64,000 bases of DNA from Sporothrix humicola (GCA_021396245.1 WNYE01000008.1:434001-498000), one strand, 5' to 3'. Shown: positions 15,121-27,025, counted from the first letter of the stretch. Program-made: numbers and translations. Notes: generated by a model not told the origin, from the letters alone.

Positions 15121-16106
15121 ATGGCTCATCTGTCTTCCGCTCGCTACGGCAAGGACAATGTCCGCGTCTACAAGGTGCACAAGAACAAGGAGACCGGTGT
15201 CCACACAGTCACTGAGATGACCGTCTGCTGTCTTCTCGAGGGCGACATTGAGACTTCGTAAGTGGAATGGTGGCAGAAGACGAAAAAGCAGCTTTGACTT
15301 CTTGAACTGTGCTAACCTCACTTTTGCGCTCGTACAGATACACCAAGGCCGACAACGGCGTCATTGTCACGACCGACTCGATCAAGAACACCACCTATAT
15401 CATGGCCAAGGAGAACCCGGTGAACCCGCCGGAGCTGTTTGCCAGCATCCTGGGCTCCCACTTCCTGAAGACATACGCGCACATCCACAAAGCGAACGTC
15501 TCCGTCAAGGTGCACCGCTGGACGCGTATGACGATTGACGGCAAGCCGCACCCGCACAGCTTCCTGCGCGACGGCGAGGAGGTCCGCAACGTCAAGGCTG
15601 TGGTCACTCGCGACAACATTGAGATCAAGAGCGGTATCAACGGCCTGACGGTGCTGAAGAGCACTGGCTCGGCCTTCCACGGATACATCCAGGACGAGTT
15701 CACGACGCTCAAGGAGACGTGGGACCGTATTCTGAGCACCGACGTCGACTGCTCGTGGACCTGGAAGTCGTTCCCCAACGTGGATTCTGTCAAGCAGAAC
15801 GTGGCGCTCTTTGACAAGGCCTGGGAGGACTCGCGCAACATTACCATGCGGACATTTGCCAACGACGAGAGTGCCTCTGTCCAGGCCACGATGTACAAGA
15901 TGGCCGAGGAGATCCTGGTCGCTGCGCCCGACGTCGCCAAGGTTGCCTACCAGCTACCCAACAAGCACTACTTTGACATTGACCTGTCCTGGTACAAGAA
16001 CACCAAGAACACAGGTGCCGATGCCGAGGTGATTGCACCGCAGTCTGGCCCCAACGGCCTGATCTTCTGCGAGGTGTCCCGTGGCTCGGGCAAGTCGAAG
16101 CTGTAG
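15121..16106 (+). CDS. Urate oxidase (uricase), peroxisomal
   Basis: Two exons, 15121-15257 and 15338-16106, give 301 aa, the usual length. The enzyme oxidises urate to 5-hydroxyisourate with O2 and no cofactor, in peroxisomal purine breakdown. The start aligns without gaps with my recollection of Aspergillus flavus uricase: RYGKDNVRVYKVH puts the catalytic Lys at residue 11, and VTTDSIKNT puts the catalytic Thr at 58. The conserved His is in the NKHYF motif. The protein ends in SKL, a type 1 peroxisomal targeting signal. The upstream TCGG-N6-CCGA and GATA elements fit induction by uric acid and nitrogen limitation. The single intron interrupts the Ser codon of ETSYTK. Confidence 0.97.
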
Positions 16107-16521
16107 GCGGATAGCTGGTCATTGAAGGGCTAGTGAGTGGCGAGCGTTTGTCTTTTCGTCTCTTCTTTTTCTTGTTGGATCTCTTTTAATATCTATTATT
16201 TTACCCGGGGTTTGCTGCGTTTTGCATGTTGCTTGACTCTGGCGCAATTTCGGGTTTCTGCTTTCTTTGCATGGTAGAATATCACATACGTGCAATGCTA
16301 CATTGCCTCCATTCTTCTTCACATCGCTCTGTTCTGCTTCCTTAACTGTCAGTCTTGTCTACACGTATTTTTTTATGTTTTTACACTCGGCCAATCCTGT
16401 CGTAACCGTAATGAAGAGAATCTCATATTCGACGATGTTTTTGTACATATAAATACACGCTGTAATTTTATTTCAAGAAATAACTCCCCTCCCTTGATGC
16501 TGCCCAGTCGTAATTCCCGGT
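16107..16521. other. Convergent 3' flanks of uricase and uL13m
   Basis: A 415-base spacer between two genes that end towards each other, with T-rich stretches and AATAAA-like sequences expected for 3' UTRs. No coding sequence is seen. Confidence 0.6.
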
Positions 16522-17272
16522 TCATGGTAATCTCGCCTTGTCGGCCTCTCTTATCGCCTGGACGGCCTCCTGCCAGCCCTCGGAGCCGACCGCTTGTCCT
16601 CCGAATCGTACGATGTTCTGCTTGTAGGGATGTGCGTCGCCCTCAAAGACCTTGAGACGGGCCAGTCTCTTTTCGCGCAGCCGGTTCTTGGGCAGCATGC
16701 CGCTGACCGCTTTCCGCAGCACTTCGGAGCCGCCGTACTTCTCCATCAGCACGTCCATGGTGATCGTCTTGAGCGAGCCTGGCCGTGTGCTGTGCCGGTG
16801 GTACTCCTTGCGCCACTTCTTCTTTCCTGTTAGGTAGAGAGCTGCGCAGTTTGTGACGACAACGTAGTCGCCGCAGTCGGTCGAAGGGTCCCAGATTGGC
16901 TTGTGCTTGCCCATCAGGAGGACAGCAATGCGCGAGGCAAGACGGCCCAGCGAGGGCGGCGTGATGGCGGATGCTGGCGACTTGATGGTCGAGAGCTCAG
17001 CATGGGGAGTGGCTGCCGAGATCTGGTGCCATGTCCGCGAGTAGGCTAACCGCGTCTGTATGAGGAGCATCGTGTTAGCAAAGGTTCCGATGCCATGATT
17101 CCTTGTTCCAAAACCGATCTCTTGTATTCCAGCTCGTCAATTGCAATGCCAATTCCCGTCGTCGTGTTTGGTTCTTTTGTTGCTCGTTGTCGATCATGCC
17201 ACCAGGGCCTTCGTCGTGGCGGACAGAGTTCGCAAAAGGAGTAAAACGTACCAATCCGAGTGTTTGAGACAT
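16522..17272 (-). CDS. MRPL23: Mitochondrial large-subunit ribosomal protein uL13m (MRPL23)
   Basis: Exon 1 (17272-17252) encodes only MSQTLGL. After an intron with GTACGT donor and a TGCTAACAC branch site, exon 2 (17055-16522) continues in frame with TRLAYSRTWHQIS, giving 184 aa. The uL13 fold is shown by LGRLASRIAVLLMGKHKP, GDYVVVTNC, the YHRHSTRPGS segment and the MLPKNRLREKRLARLKVF segment. It is a structural protein of the mitochondrial 54S ribosomal subunit. The extended N-terminus and C-terminus distinguish it from the cytosolic L16/uL13 protein. It shares a 409-base divergent promoter with the copper chaperone gene, in which GTCACGTGA lies at 17410-17418. Confidence 0.93.
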
Positions 17273-17681
17273 GGTTGCAGCACACACAGGACGAGATTCG
17301 TGTGCGTGGCGGGTGGAGGGGTTGTCGTGTGTCGTCGTCGTCGAAATCAACAGCATCTCCAGATGCAAAGCCAAGTCCCAAAAATTTCCATCGCTGGGTT
17401 CCGATTATTGTCACGTGAAATAATGGGTCCTATTTCTGCTATTCTTCTTCGACCGAAGTTCCGGCCTTTTAGCGCAGCTTCCCGACAACAGGGACCTTCT
17501 AGCGCAGTTAAGTGCTACCACCAACAAGTGGGATGAAGTGCTGAAGCTAGATCGGCCGATATCGAAGGAGTGATTTCAAAGCAGCTGCTCACGACATCGC
17601 ACAACAGCTCTGCAACAAACTGCTCTTTCGCCTTCTTTTGATGCCAATTTTTGCTCCCAACATATAACAGCTCGCCGGTCA
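17273..17681. promoter_or_regulatory. Divergent promoter, uL13m (-) and CCS (+)
   Basis: The spacer separates the start codons of two oppositely oriented genes, both tied to mitochondria or copper. It contains the palindromic E-box GTCACGTGA (CACGTG core at 17412-17417), the site type bound by Cbf1-like bHLH proteins. Sharing of the element by both genes is inference. Confidence 0.5.
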
Positions 17682-19212
17682 ATGAAGACAGCGCACAAAT
17701 ATTTTGTCGGCACGATCTCTGGCCTTGCCTTCACAGCTGCTGCAACTGGATATTACTTCCGAAGAGGACCGGCAACGACTCCGAATCCGACGCACAAGAA
17801 CGCCCAGCAAGGCGTGAAGCCCACGATGACGGTGACGCATTCTTTCAAGGTTCGTGTGTTGTCTTTTTGTGTTTTGACCAGGCACACACTTTTTTCTCTC
17901 TTATCTTTCTTTCTTCTTGTTTGCAGCACAGAATTCTGACAGCACGACAGACACTCTTCGCAGTGCCCCTCTCTTGCGATGGCTGTGTCAAGGACGTTTC
18001 TGAAGCCCTGTACAAGGTGTCTGGGATTTCCAAAGTAGAAGGAAACCTCGAAGATCAACTGGTTTCTATCGAAGGGACAGGTACGTCGCAACCCCCCTTT
18101 ATTTTATTCTCTTCTCTCTCGTCTCTCTCTCTTTTCCTTATTTTTCCCCCCTGCACGAATACTCCTTTTCTTCCTTGGTGGAATGGAAAGGGGCACTTCC
18201 GAAAGCTTGATTATTGACTTGGTTTCAAACCGCAGCACCCCCGTCTGCCATTGTCAAGGCCATCCAAGCAACCGGACGAGATGCAATTCTCCGGGGATCG
18301 GGAACGTCGAACAGTAAGTGTTACCCTGGGTCCTTCCCCTATCAAGCTTCTAGAGCATCGACCGTGATGCGTTCCCCGTTTTCAGAACGGAACGTGTACG
18401 TATACCGTTACAGCCACGTCACCGGCCGGGGGTGGCACGAAGAGGCGATGTGTGCCCCCCGGTCGGACGAAAAATAGGCGACAACGATAAAATAAGGGAA
18501 CGATGAGAGGGGAAAAAAAAAGGAAAAGCGAAAGGGCCAAGCTTTTACCAAGCATTGCCCAAACACGGGAATGCTAGGGAAAGGAAAAGGGATGAATAAG
18601 GATAACAAAGTGCTAACAATAAGAATTAAAGATGCAGCTGTCAGTATCCTTGAAACATATTGCCACCAAAAGGGCCAGGGGGCTGCGGCAGCCGAGGACA
18701 CTGAAGACCAGGATCGCTATGTCCGGGGTCTTGCACGGATGGTCCAGGTGTCGTCCGACGTCACCGTTATTGACCTCACGATGCTCGGTGTGGCACCAGG
18801 CCGTTATTATGCAAGCATCCGGGAGTTTGGCGATCTTAAGGACGGCGTGCTCTCCGCCGGGCCAGTTTGGGCGGGCAGCGCTACTGCCACTGCAACTGCT
18901 GACAGCAGCAACGAGAAGCAAACATCACGGCGAGGCGACCTCGGGACTGTCGAGATCGGCGCCGACGGCCGTGGTGCTGTGTTCCTGGACCGTCCGTTCC
19001 AGGTGTGGGAAGTCATTGGACATGCCCTTGTTGTGTCGCCTCGGGATGAGTCGCAGGCAGACGCGGCACCCCTGCAGAACGACGAGAACACGATTGTCGG
19101 TGTTATTGCAAGGAGTGCAGGTGTCTGGGACAATGACAAGACGGTGTGTTCGTGCTCTGGAAAGACGCTCTGGCAGGAACGGACGGACGAGGTCAAGAAG
19201 GGCATGCTGTAG
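17682..19212 (+). CDS. CCS1: Copper chaperone for superoxide dismutase (Ccs1/Lys7) with N-terminal extension
   Basis: Four exons: 17682-17849, 17951-18080, 18236-18313 and 18632-19212, 318 aa in frame. Domain 1 has the ATX1-like copper site LSCDGC (Cys 65 and 68); the middle is a SOD1-like domain that docks on apo-Sod1; the C-terminal CSC motif (Cys 298 and 300) completes copper transfer and disulphide formation. The family core starts at MTVTHSF, Met 49. Upstream of it 48 in-frame residues hold a hydrophobic stretch (about residues 7-26) flanked by Lys/His and by RR, like a mitochondrial or membrane signal. The first ATG (17682) has T at -3; the second (17826) has A at -3, so leaky scanning could give two forms. 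A second CAG at 17926, also in frame, would add 8 residues at the first junction; I chose 17950 because CTGAC lies just before it. Intron 3 is 318 nt. Confidence 0.9.
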
Positions 19213-22200
19213 GAGCGGCAGCCCTGATAAGACGACAGAAACGAAATTAAAAGAAAAAAAATTCAAACGAACGCCGAAAACAAAGGCATGAGAAGAGTGA
19301 CATGGCAAGACCAAAATTCAGAAGAAGAAGAAAAGATATGTCAAGATGCTGGCGACCAAGACATTCGCAAACAATCGCGTGAAATTATTGCCCAGCCTTG
19401 GTCAGACCGCCACGATTGGGGTCAAGGAGGGCCAAGATGACTAGCAGTTCGAGTGAGAGACACTGTCGATACTGAGTAGTTTGTTTGCAGTCCCCCCAAA
19501 GAGGCGAAAGTTCTCGAATGGCTTTCTCGGTATCGGGTCGCCGGAGAAGGCAGTTTAGCCTCACTTCATTCCACGTGTTGGAATCAGTTCGGACCGTTGA
19601 CAATCGAAACGGCTTTAGAGGGAGCAAACAAGCAACGAGCGACACGCAACGACCACCACTTGAACCAGAAATACGTCACGACAGCCGCAGCAGTGCCGAG
19701 CACATTACCACAGTACTCTGTACTTTGTATTCATGGAGTCGTGGTCTTGTCATAAGTTGTCAGCGCTTTCGTATCGTCAGCTCCGTATTACGACGTACGG
19801 TGAACAGCACTCCGTTCATCGTAAGTTTTACCGTGGTGCTTGGCAGGCAAACCCAAACTCCAGACCCTCTGCGATTGATCAGAGGTCTTGGCGTTTGGGA
19901 AGAAAGACTGACAGCCAGACATTGGACATGGATGTTGGGCCACTCGAGACTCCGTACGCGCCCTTGGAAACGCCCGCTACTCAGTGATGGGGCCAGAGTG
20001 GGGCCATTTTCTCGGCATTCGCCAATCAGCGCACGCTACTGTGACATGGAACACTTGCTGCATGAGGTGAAGAAGGGGACGACCGGGCCCTGATTCGCAT
20101 TGGCCTGTGACCGGCTGTGCTCGCTTTGCATGAATGGGCCCAGGCCCTGCCGTCATGCCAAATCGGGCAGCGGGGGGCTCGCTGAAAGGTGAGAGACGAT
20201 TGTTGATGGAGCTGGATTCTCTTGATTTTCTCTTGTTTTCCTGCTGTTGGGTTGTGCAGCGTCTGATTGACTGGCTGCGATGTGCTGAAAGCACCCCAGC
20301 AATGGGGGCCATCAATGGCGTGCATGGTGTATTTTTAGGGTATTTTAGTGCCAAAGCCTAATATTTCCAGTGAGCAAAGCACGCTAAGCTCGACTCGTGC
20401 CGTGTCGTCCGTGCCGGCCGCCATCTCTATCACCCCTCTTTGCCCATTTGGTGCTGTTAGTCCACTCATTTGCACCTCGATCGGTGCCAATCTGTGCCAA
20501 TATTGTGCCTCGCCAAGCGTGCGACGTATCGCAGCAGCCATGTAGCCGCCCAGTAGTCAGTGTGACGAAAGGTGACCTGGCCGCAGACCGGGCCTTTTCC
20601 ACTCAAAAGTCTGCAAGCTTTGGCAAGTTTTGACAAAATATGGCTGGTGGCAGCACCTCGTGGCTGTCATGGCCATAACTTGCATCAATGGGATGAAAGA
20701 CGTCGAGTGGCATCGGTCTGTGCCTTTTTAAACAACGGCGTCCTTCCTAGCTCGGTGTCTTGCCCAGCCTCACTGAGTCGTTCGATTTCTAGCCCCCCTC
20801 GACTGGTGGACGAACATCCATGGCACGATGCCCAGTGCTGGTTCGCCGTCTGATCGGCCTGTGAGCCGCTGGTGCCAGTGCCTGTATATATTGCCGGCAG
20901 TCGAGTGCTGCTTATAACTGCGCGAAGACAAGTATCTTTGCCCGTGGATTCAGCCAAGTTTGGCCAAGCGAGATACTTGCACCTTTTGCCGTTAATATCA
21001 CAGCGTCGTGGTGCGTCTTGCGATCTCGAAAGATGGGCGCCACTGCTGGCGTTTGTGCACATCCCTTCCCAATGTGCGCGCGTCCAATATGCAGGTCGGC
21101 TGGTTCGCACATCCCATTGTCGGCCACTGCTCATCACCACCCGTCCATCGTGTTTTCTGTTGCTTTGGCAAAATGCGGTTCTTGCTTCCTGCCATTTCAA
21201 ACATGGAAATTGCAAACTTTGCGCTCTGGCACTTGCTGGTTCAGGATGTTCTGAACCAGATTCCGCATCCGTAGGATCGCTCCTGCCACCCCTGGCCTGG
21301 CCACGCTCAGGTGCAGGTGCGACCCACGGTCTTCACGCCCTCTTCTCTCCACACAGCCAACCATTGTCTTCCCCTCCAACCTCCTTCCCCTCGCTCGCCT
21401 CGTCTCCAGTCGTGCCTGCCACCCCTGCCCCGTCTTTTGCCTGTCCCAGTGGCCATAGGCTCAGATGCACCACGCACGATAGACAGCCCACCTCTGCTTC
21501 ACCACTCTCAGTCAGGCATCGCCAGCGCTTTTGCCTCTTTGACTTTTACCAGTTGTGTTCCAGTCTGCATACCGTCTCCCCTGTCCGTTGCTGCCCGTGT
21601 CCCAGCAAACCAGCCCACACCCCCCCCTCCTTGTTCTCAAACATTCGACCGACGAGACAGTTCCCAATATCCCCTTTCCCGTGCCTTCCTCGAGAAGAAT
21701 ACTTTGTTCGTCGTACTTTCCCTTTTCACCCGTTCCCTCCTGCCGTCTTCTCCTTTTCTTGTCCTCTTTCTCTTACCGCCCCTGCCTTCTCTGTCCTTTC
21801 TCTGTTCTCTTGTTGTTTCCTTCATTTTTTTTGTTCCTAGAGGATCGTGTCTTTCTTCTCTCCTTTCCAATTTTAACCTCATCACAAACAATCAACATTC
21901 AAAGAACGTTTGCACGCATCGACTTACACTCGCTTTATTTCACGGCCGCTCAACTAAATAATCACACCCACAACCCGGACTCGCAGCGCGAGATACTTCG
22001 GCAGGCAAATATTCATATAATCTGTGTAAAAGCCCAACAAAGCGGACAACACATACCGGACAAACCACACCACTCACTCACCAGTCACTATCACCATCAC
22101 CTTCACCCGTCTTATTCAGTTCGAGAAGGAGTGGCACCTGCATGTGCATTTTCGCATTCGTGCAGCAACCGACAGTAAAGGAGGGGAACCTTTTCCTTTC

Positions 22201-22570
22201 TTGACCTTGGCGCAAGCGCCCGACCAGCAGAAAAAAACCAAAGCCCACGATACAACGTCAAAAAGCTCGCTAGCACCCTTTTCTATTCTCGGGGCTGGGC
22301 TCACTCGTCTGCCCGTCTTTCCTCACCTGGCATTGCCAAATTCTCTCCCCATTTTCTCGGGCCCATTTTCTGCTATTCGAAATTCATATATCCATTGTCG
22401 TCGTCTCATCGCCGTATTCGATCCTTCGCTCTGGTAGCTGGTTTAGTCGGAGTCAGACTCGCATCCAGATCACCAGCAACGAAACCGACGTTGACTGAAC
22501 ATCGTCTTCGTTCTCACCGCTTCTCAGTATCCAGAACGGTGTCTAGTAGACAAAAAAAAATTGAGTAGTC
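19213..22570. other. Long spacer and leader before NoxR
   Basis: About 3.4 kb without recognisable coding sequence. It begins with the 3' UTR of the copper chaperone gene. TACGACGTA occurs at 19789-19797 inside an inverted CCGTA/TACGG arrangement. From about 21340 to 21850, and again to 22120, the plus strand is strongly pyrimidine-rich, so a long transcribed leader of NoxR is likely. A plus-strand open frame at 20872-21840 is an effect of this CT bias. Confidence 0.6.
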
Positions 22571-24452
22571 ATGTCTCTCAAACAGGTATGCTCTCATCTT
22601 CTCGTGGCTCTGCAACTGGCATTGCGTATCGCGTGCACTTTGCTAACCCTCGCGCCGTACAGGAAATCGAGACGTGGGTGGCCGCGCTGGCCAACTACGA
22701 CAACAATGAGTTCGACGAGGCACTCAAGGAGTTCGAAAAGGTCTCCGACACCTCTAAGATTCTCTTCAACATGGGCGTCATCCACGCCACCCTCGGCGAG
22801 CACGAGAAAGCTGTTAGTTTATGCCCTCCTTTTTTAGCACCCTTTGGACCCATCAGGTAGTTTGTTTACTTTGGGTCCCTCGAACTAAGACTAACCATCA
22901 TGTGTTCTCGTTTATTAGGTCGAATGCTATCAACGCGCTGTCCGTCTGGATCAGTATCTCGCCGTTTCTTACTTCCAGCAGGGTGTTTCGAATTTCCTGC
23001 TCGGCGATTTTGAGGAGGCACTTGCCAACTTCAACGACACGCTTCTTTACCTGCGAGGCAACACGATGATCGACTACGCCCAGCTTGGTCTTTTGTTCAA
23101 GCTGTACTCCTGTGAAGTTCTGTTCAACCGTGGCCTGTGCTACATCTACCTGCAGCAGAAGGATGCCGGTATGCAGGATCTTTCGTACGCCGTCAAGGAG
23201 AAGGTCGTCGAGGATCACAACGTCATCGACGAAGCCATCCGTGAAGAGGCCGAGGGCTACACCGTTTTCTCTATTCCCGTCGGTGTCGTCTACCGGCCAA
23301 ACGAAGCCAAGGTCCGCAACCTGAAGACCAAGGACTACCTTGGAAAGGCCCGTCTCGTCGCCGCATCAGATCGTGCCAATGCCTTCACTGGCTTTGCCGG
23401 TTCAGAAATCAAGAATGTATGTATAACGACTGCGCACTACTATCTCTTTAGCCATCTATCAATCTTGCTAACCACTCTCACCAGGCCGGAAAGCTCGACG
23501 TCAAGGACGACCGCCCAGCGGACAACATCTCGTTCGCCGCAACCAACCTCGTCAAAGCCGACATCCAGAGCCGGAGGCTCCAGTCAGAACCTCCTGTCGG
23601 CCGCAACGTCTTCCCGCCTACACCACCCCCCGAGAACGACAAGGGTGGCATCAGCAGAGGCGCATCTGTCCGCAACGGCCCGAAGCCTATGCCCGCAAAA
23701 CTCAACATCGACAGAGCGCGCCCCAACGACCGCTACGAGAAGACCAGCTCGCCACAAGATGGCCGTCCCAGACTCCAGCGCTCCAACTCGTCAGCACCAT
23801 CGAGGGCCTTCTCCCAGCGTGGCCCGCCGCCATCAAGACGGCAACAGCAGGACGACGAAGATGCGTACCCCGACGAGCTCTACGACATGTACCAGGGCGG
23901 TGGCAACGACAGAGGCAGCCGTTCGCAAGGCTCACAAGGAAGACGTACCCAGCAACGGTATATCGAAGAAGAGGACGAAGGCGGCAGCGATTACGACGAC
24001 GGCTCTTTCGATGAGGGCGATTTCGAGATGGTCTCAAACCGCCGCCCTGGCACGAATTCCATGTCTGGCAGCTCTCGCGGCCAGTCACGGAGACCAGACA
24101 TTCGCAAGATCCGTGTCAAGGTCCATGCTGAGGACGTCCGGTATATCATGATCGGCGCTGCCATTGAGTTCCCCGATCTCGTGGACCGCATCCGTGAGAA
24201 GTTTGGCATCCGCCGTCGGTTCAAGATCAAGGTCCGTGATGACGATGGCCCAGACGGCGACATGGTCACCATGGGCGATCAGGACGATCTCGACATGATC
24301 GTGATGACGGCGAAGTCGACAGCCCGTAAGCAGAGGCTAGATATTGGAAAGATGGAGGTAAGCTACATTCGCCCTAATTCTTTCCCGAACTCATGTTTGT
24401 TGACAGTCGATGCTAACAACCCTTCTTCTAGATCTGGATTCAAGAGATGTAA
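22571..24452 (+). CDS. noxR: NADPH oxidase regulator NoxR (p67phox-like)
   Basis: Five exons: 22571-22585, 22663-22812, 22919-23416, 23485-24357 and 24432-24452, giving 518 aa. The first exon codes only MSLKQ. Residues about 6-160 are TPR repeats that in the family bind Rac-GTP. Around 168-200 lies the activation segment, with FSIPVGVVYRPNEAK and KDYLGKARL. A disordered Pro/Arg/Ser-rich linker with acidic patches follows, and a PB1 domain covers about 427-505 (IRKIRVKVHAEDVRYI to DDLDMIVMT); it binds Cdc24 or scaffold partners. NoxR activates the NoxA and NoxB membrane oxidases that make superoxide for hyphal fusion, fruiting and host invasion structures. There is no SH3 domain, as is usual in fungi. 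Every junction keeps frame. Confidence 0.95.
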
Positions 24453-25975
24453 ATGTATACGACAAATTTCCTTAGACGGCTTCCGGGAGCCCTTTATACC
24501 CCCCTCCAAACCTAATGATAGACGAGCTTTTCTGGACGACCTGCTACGTCATAATCTGGTTTTCTAACGGCTGATTTTCCTTTCTCGATTATTCATTCCC
24601 CCTTTCACAGTTTTGGTTCTCGCGCCCTTTTCATTCATGATACACCCATTGTACACTTTCAGCAACAGAGTTGAGTACATAATCACCACTTTATTTACAA
24701 GTACTGCTTTTATTTTCCTCTGAGCCTATGTGGCAGAGCTCCTTAACGTCGTTCCCCGCCACATTTTTACTTACATTTTCCTTCACAATCTATCCCACAT
24801 CATTGTTTGTTAATAAGCTGGAGCCTCTTGGTGCAATGCTTTTTTTTGTCTATTTTTTTTCTACACCACCATTTAGATTTATTGGTTATTTATATTTTTG
24901 CTTCATAGCGTATTATCCAATGTATTTTAAAAGACCATAAAACTGTGCTGCCGTTGTGAAGTGATACTGTATACGCGGTGCTTCCGTTGTCGATACTAGT
25001 GTAGATCTAAAACTTTATGTCGCGCGCTCCCGAATGCCACGTTTTTCCCTTGTTTTAGTATCAAACACTGTTTTTGCACTGGCTGCCCATTTTAATACAC
25101 AAAACCGTGCGAATCGTAATAACGGGCACGATAGCACTATGGATGAAATTTAGAGTATTCCTCGGACTAAGTTTATTCGAGACTCGAGAGAATTGGGCTT
25201 TTTGTTGTTGTCAATTCCACACAGATCGGGTTTCGGTTCTTTGACTTATGCAACAAAGAGCTTTTTCAATCAAGATAAAGTAAGTCGTTACAAGCAAAGA
25301 GGGCGGAATACCAGAAAATTACACAGAAAAAATAAAAAATAAAAGGACAAAACTGTTCAAATTCCCAATATCAAAAGAAAGCAATTCCCAATCCTGCGCC
25401 TGTAAAACTACACTTCACCGTACACGGTTGTGCAGGGTATCCTGACAATATAACCACCCAATCCAATATTGTGAAGATGCCCAACCTGGAAATTAAAACA
25501 ATAGAGAAAAAAAAAAGGAAGGAACCCCTAAAAGGATCCAGGACGAAAATATCAAAACAGCAGAGGGAAGTCAGAAACAAAGAAAAGAAAGAAAGAAAGC
25601 AAGAGGGAAAAACGGGTTGTCAAAGCTGAAGGTTAAGCAAAGAAAATAAGAGGTACAGCTGGGGCAAGGGCAAATAAACACAGAGAAGCAGAAACAAATA
25701 TCCAGCCCTGGTTCCACTCTCTTCTAGTCGTAGAGAATGTGGTCGAGTGTTCCGTTCCTCAGTGGCGGCGGTAGCACGTCGGGGACGAATAAAATGACAA
25801 GGTGTTGTGAAAAAGGTATCAAAAGTGTGCTGGGCCAAGCACCAAACGGTAGGCTATAAGATGACGGCCGTGGTCTCCGTGATCCGTGTGACCATAAGAC
25901 CCCATCTTAGTCAGTTTGGCTAGACTGGCCAGCAGAAGGGCTTCGTGATCGATCGTCCTGGTTTCCCCTACATCC
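24453..25975. other. Convergent 3' flanks of NoxR and the FAR1-like gene
   Basis: AT-rich 1.5-kb spacer between two genes ending towards each other. It holds T-rich tracts near 24840-24900 and A/AG-rich tracts at 25310-25620. No conserved reading frame, RNA gene or repeat family is visible. Confidence 0.6.
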
Positions 25976-27025
25976 CTACATGACACCAGAGGAAAGCATT
26001 CGGGAGTCAACGTCATCCAACGGCATGTCCAGGCCACGCGTCTCCATAGCGTTAAGTCTTGCCTCGACATTGTTCATGCGACTGTCCAGGACGGCTTGCT
26101 GGCCTGGCATGCCGCCTCCCAGTCCATTGGCGAGGGACGGCTGCATCGCATTCGCCATAACGATGTTGTTGTTCATGCGCTGCTCCAAGGAATCAAGACG
26201 CTTTTCAATCGTCTCCATAAACTTCTCGAGACGAGCGTTCATCTCCTGGAAGCCGTGGCTCACATCGTGTCCTATGCGGTCGAGCTTGTTGGTGAAGCTG
26301 CGCAGGTTCTGAGCGATAGGCGTAGCCTCTTGGCCCGGGGGCGCAGCCGGCACGCGAGCTTCGTGGTTGTGACGCGCCTCCTGAACAACAAACCGCCACT
26401 GGTTGGCCAGCGAGACCTCACAGACGGCCTTGGCACGGAAGGGGCAGTCGACCTTGCGTGTGGAGGGATTGCGCTTCTTGGCAGTGCTGTTGTACTTGAC
26501 GCCGCCGCGGTCGCACACAAGATCGTAGCGCGTCGGCTTGGCATCGCGATAGTTGGAGGCACGAAGCTTGACGATACCATAGCCGTTGTCCTTTGCGACA
26601 CGCTGGACAGCGGTCAGCAGGTCCTCGAATGTGCGGTAGATGCCTTCGGGAGGCGCAACCAGTGTCGTGGTGGCCGGCGAGGCCATCGGTGTGCTGGCGA
26701 TCATCTGACGGGCGGGCGTCACAGCGCCGACAGGCGTCGAGCTGGCGATAACGCCATTTGTCGTGCCGTTTGTGCGCGCAGGAGTGCCCTGGTTCTGCTG
26801 GATGGGTGTGCCGCCCTGCGCGGCGGACCCCGGGCCCAGGCTCCAGGCAGGCGGCTGCTGGGGGGCGTTCGAAGCCAGGGCGAAAGCTTGTCCCTGCGAC
26901 AAAAGCGCAGAAGTGTCGCCCTCAAAGGTCTCGGAATCTGGAAAGGACTGCACGGTCGCGGTTTGCGGCGGTGCGCTGGTATGGACTGTGTTGGGGGTCC
27001 CTGGATGTGGTGACGCGGAAGCCAC
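25976..27025 (-). CDS. FAR1-like DNA-binding protein, 5' end unresolved
   Basis: The open frame reads up to an in-frame TAG at 27152-27154; the part given here is 349 codons. A Thr/Ser/Pro-rich N-terminal region is followed by a FAR1/WRKY-GCM1-type zinc-binding domain (about 125-225). That domain starts IYRTFEDLLTAVQRVAKDNG and has CDRGG, VDCPFRAKAVC and RHNHE as the likely Cys/His ligands. Then comes a coiled coil with heptads (FTNKLDRIGHDVSHGFQEM to LDSLEQRM) and a short tail. FAR1 domains descend from Mutator-like transposases, and fungal versions are presumed transcription regulators. No ATG lies in frame before Met at 26704, which would drop about 107 residues but keep the domain. Position 27025 is a GTG. 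A missing first exon (possible acceptor before 27048, or after TTTTTAG at 27152) is the likeliest answer. Confidence 0.7.
   Translation of the reverse strand: MASASPHPGTPNTVHTSAPPQTATVQSFPDSETFEGDTSALLSQGQAFALASNAPQQPPAWSLGPGSAAQGGTPIQQNQGTPARTNGTTNGVIASSTPVGAVTPARQMIASTPMASPATTTLVAPPEGIYRTFEDLLTAVQRVAKDNGYGIVKLRASNYRDAKPTRYDLVCDRGGVKYNSTAKKRNPSTRKVDCPFRAKAVCEVSLANQWRFVVQEARHNHEARVPAAPPGQEATPIAQNLRSFTNKLDRIGHDVSHGFQEMNARLEKFMETIEKRLDSLEQRMNNNIVMANAMQPSLANGLGGGMPGQQAVLDSRMNNVEARLNAMETRGLDMPLDDVDSRMLSSGVM

Noticed and set aside
20872..21840. Plus-strand frame of 322 codons before NoxR
   Set aside because: Runs through a CT-rich leader and gives Ser/Pro/Leu/Phe-rich noise; composition alone keeps it open.
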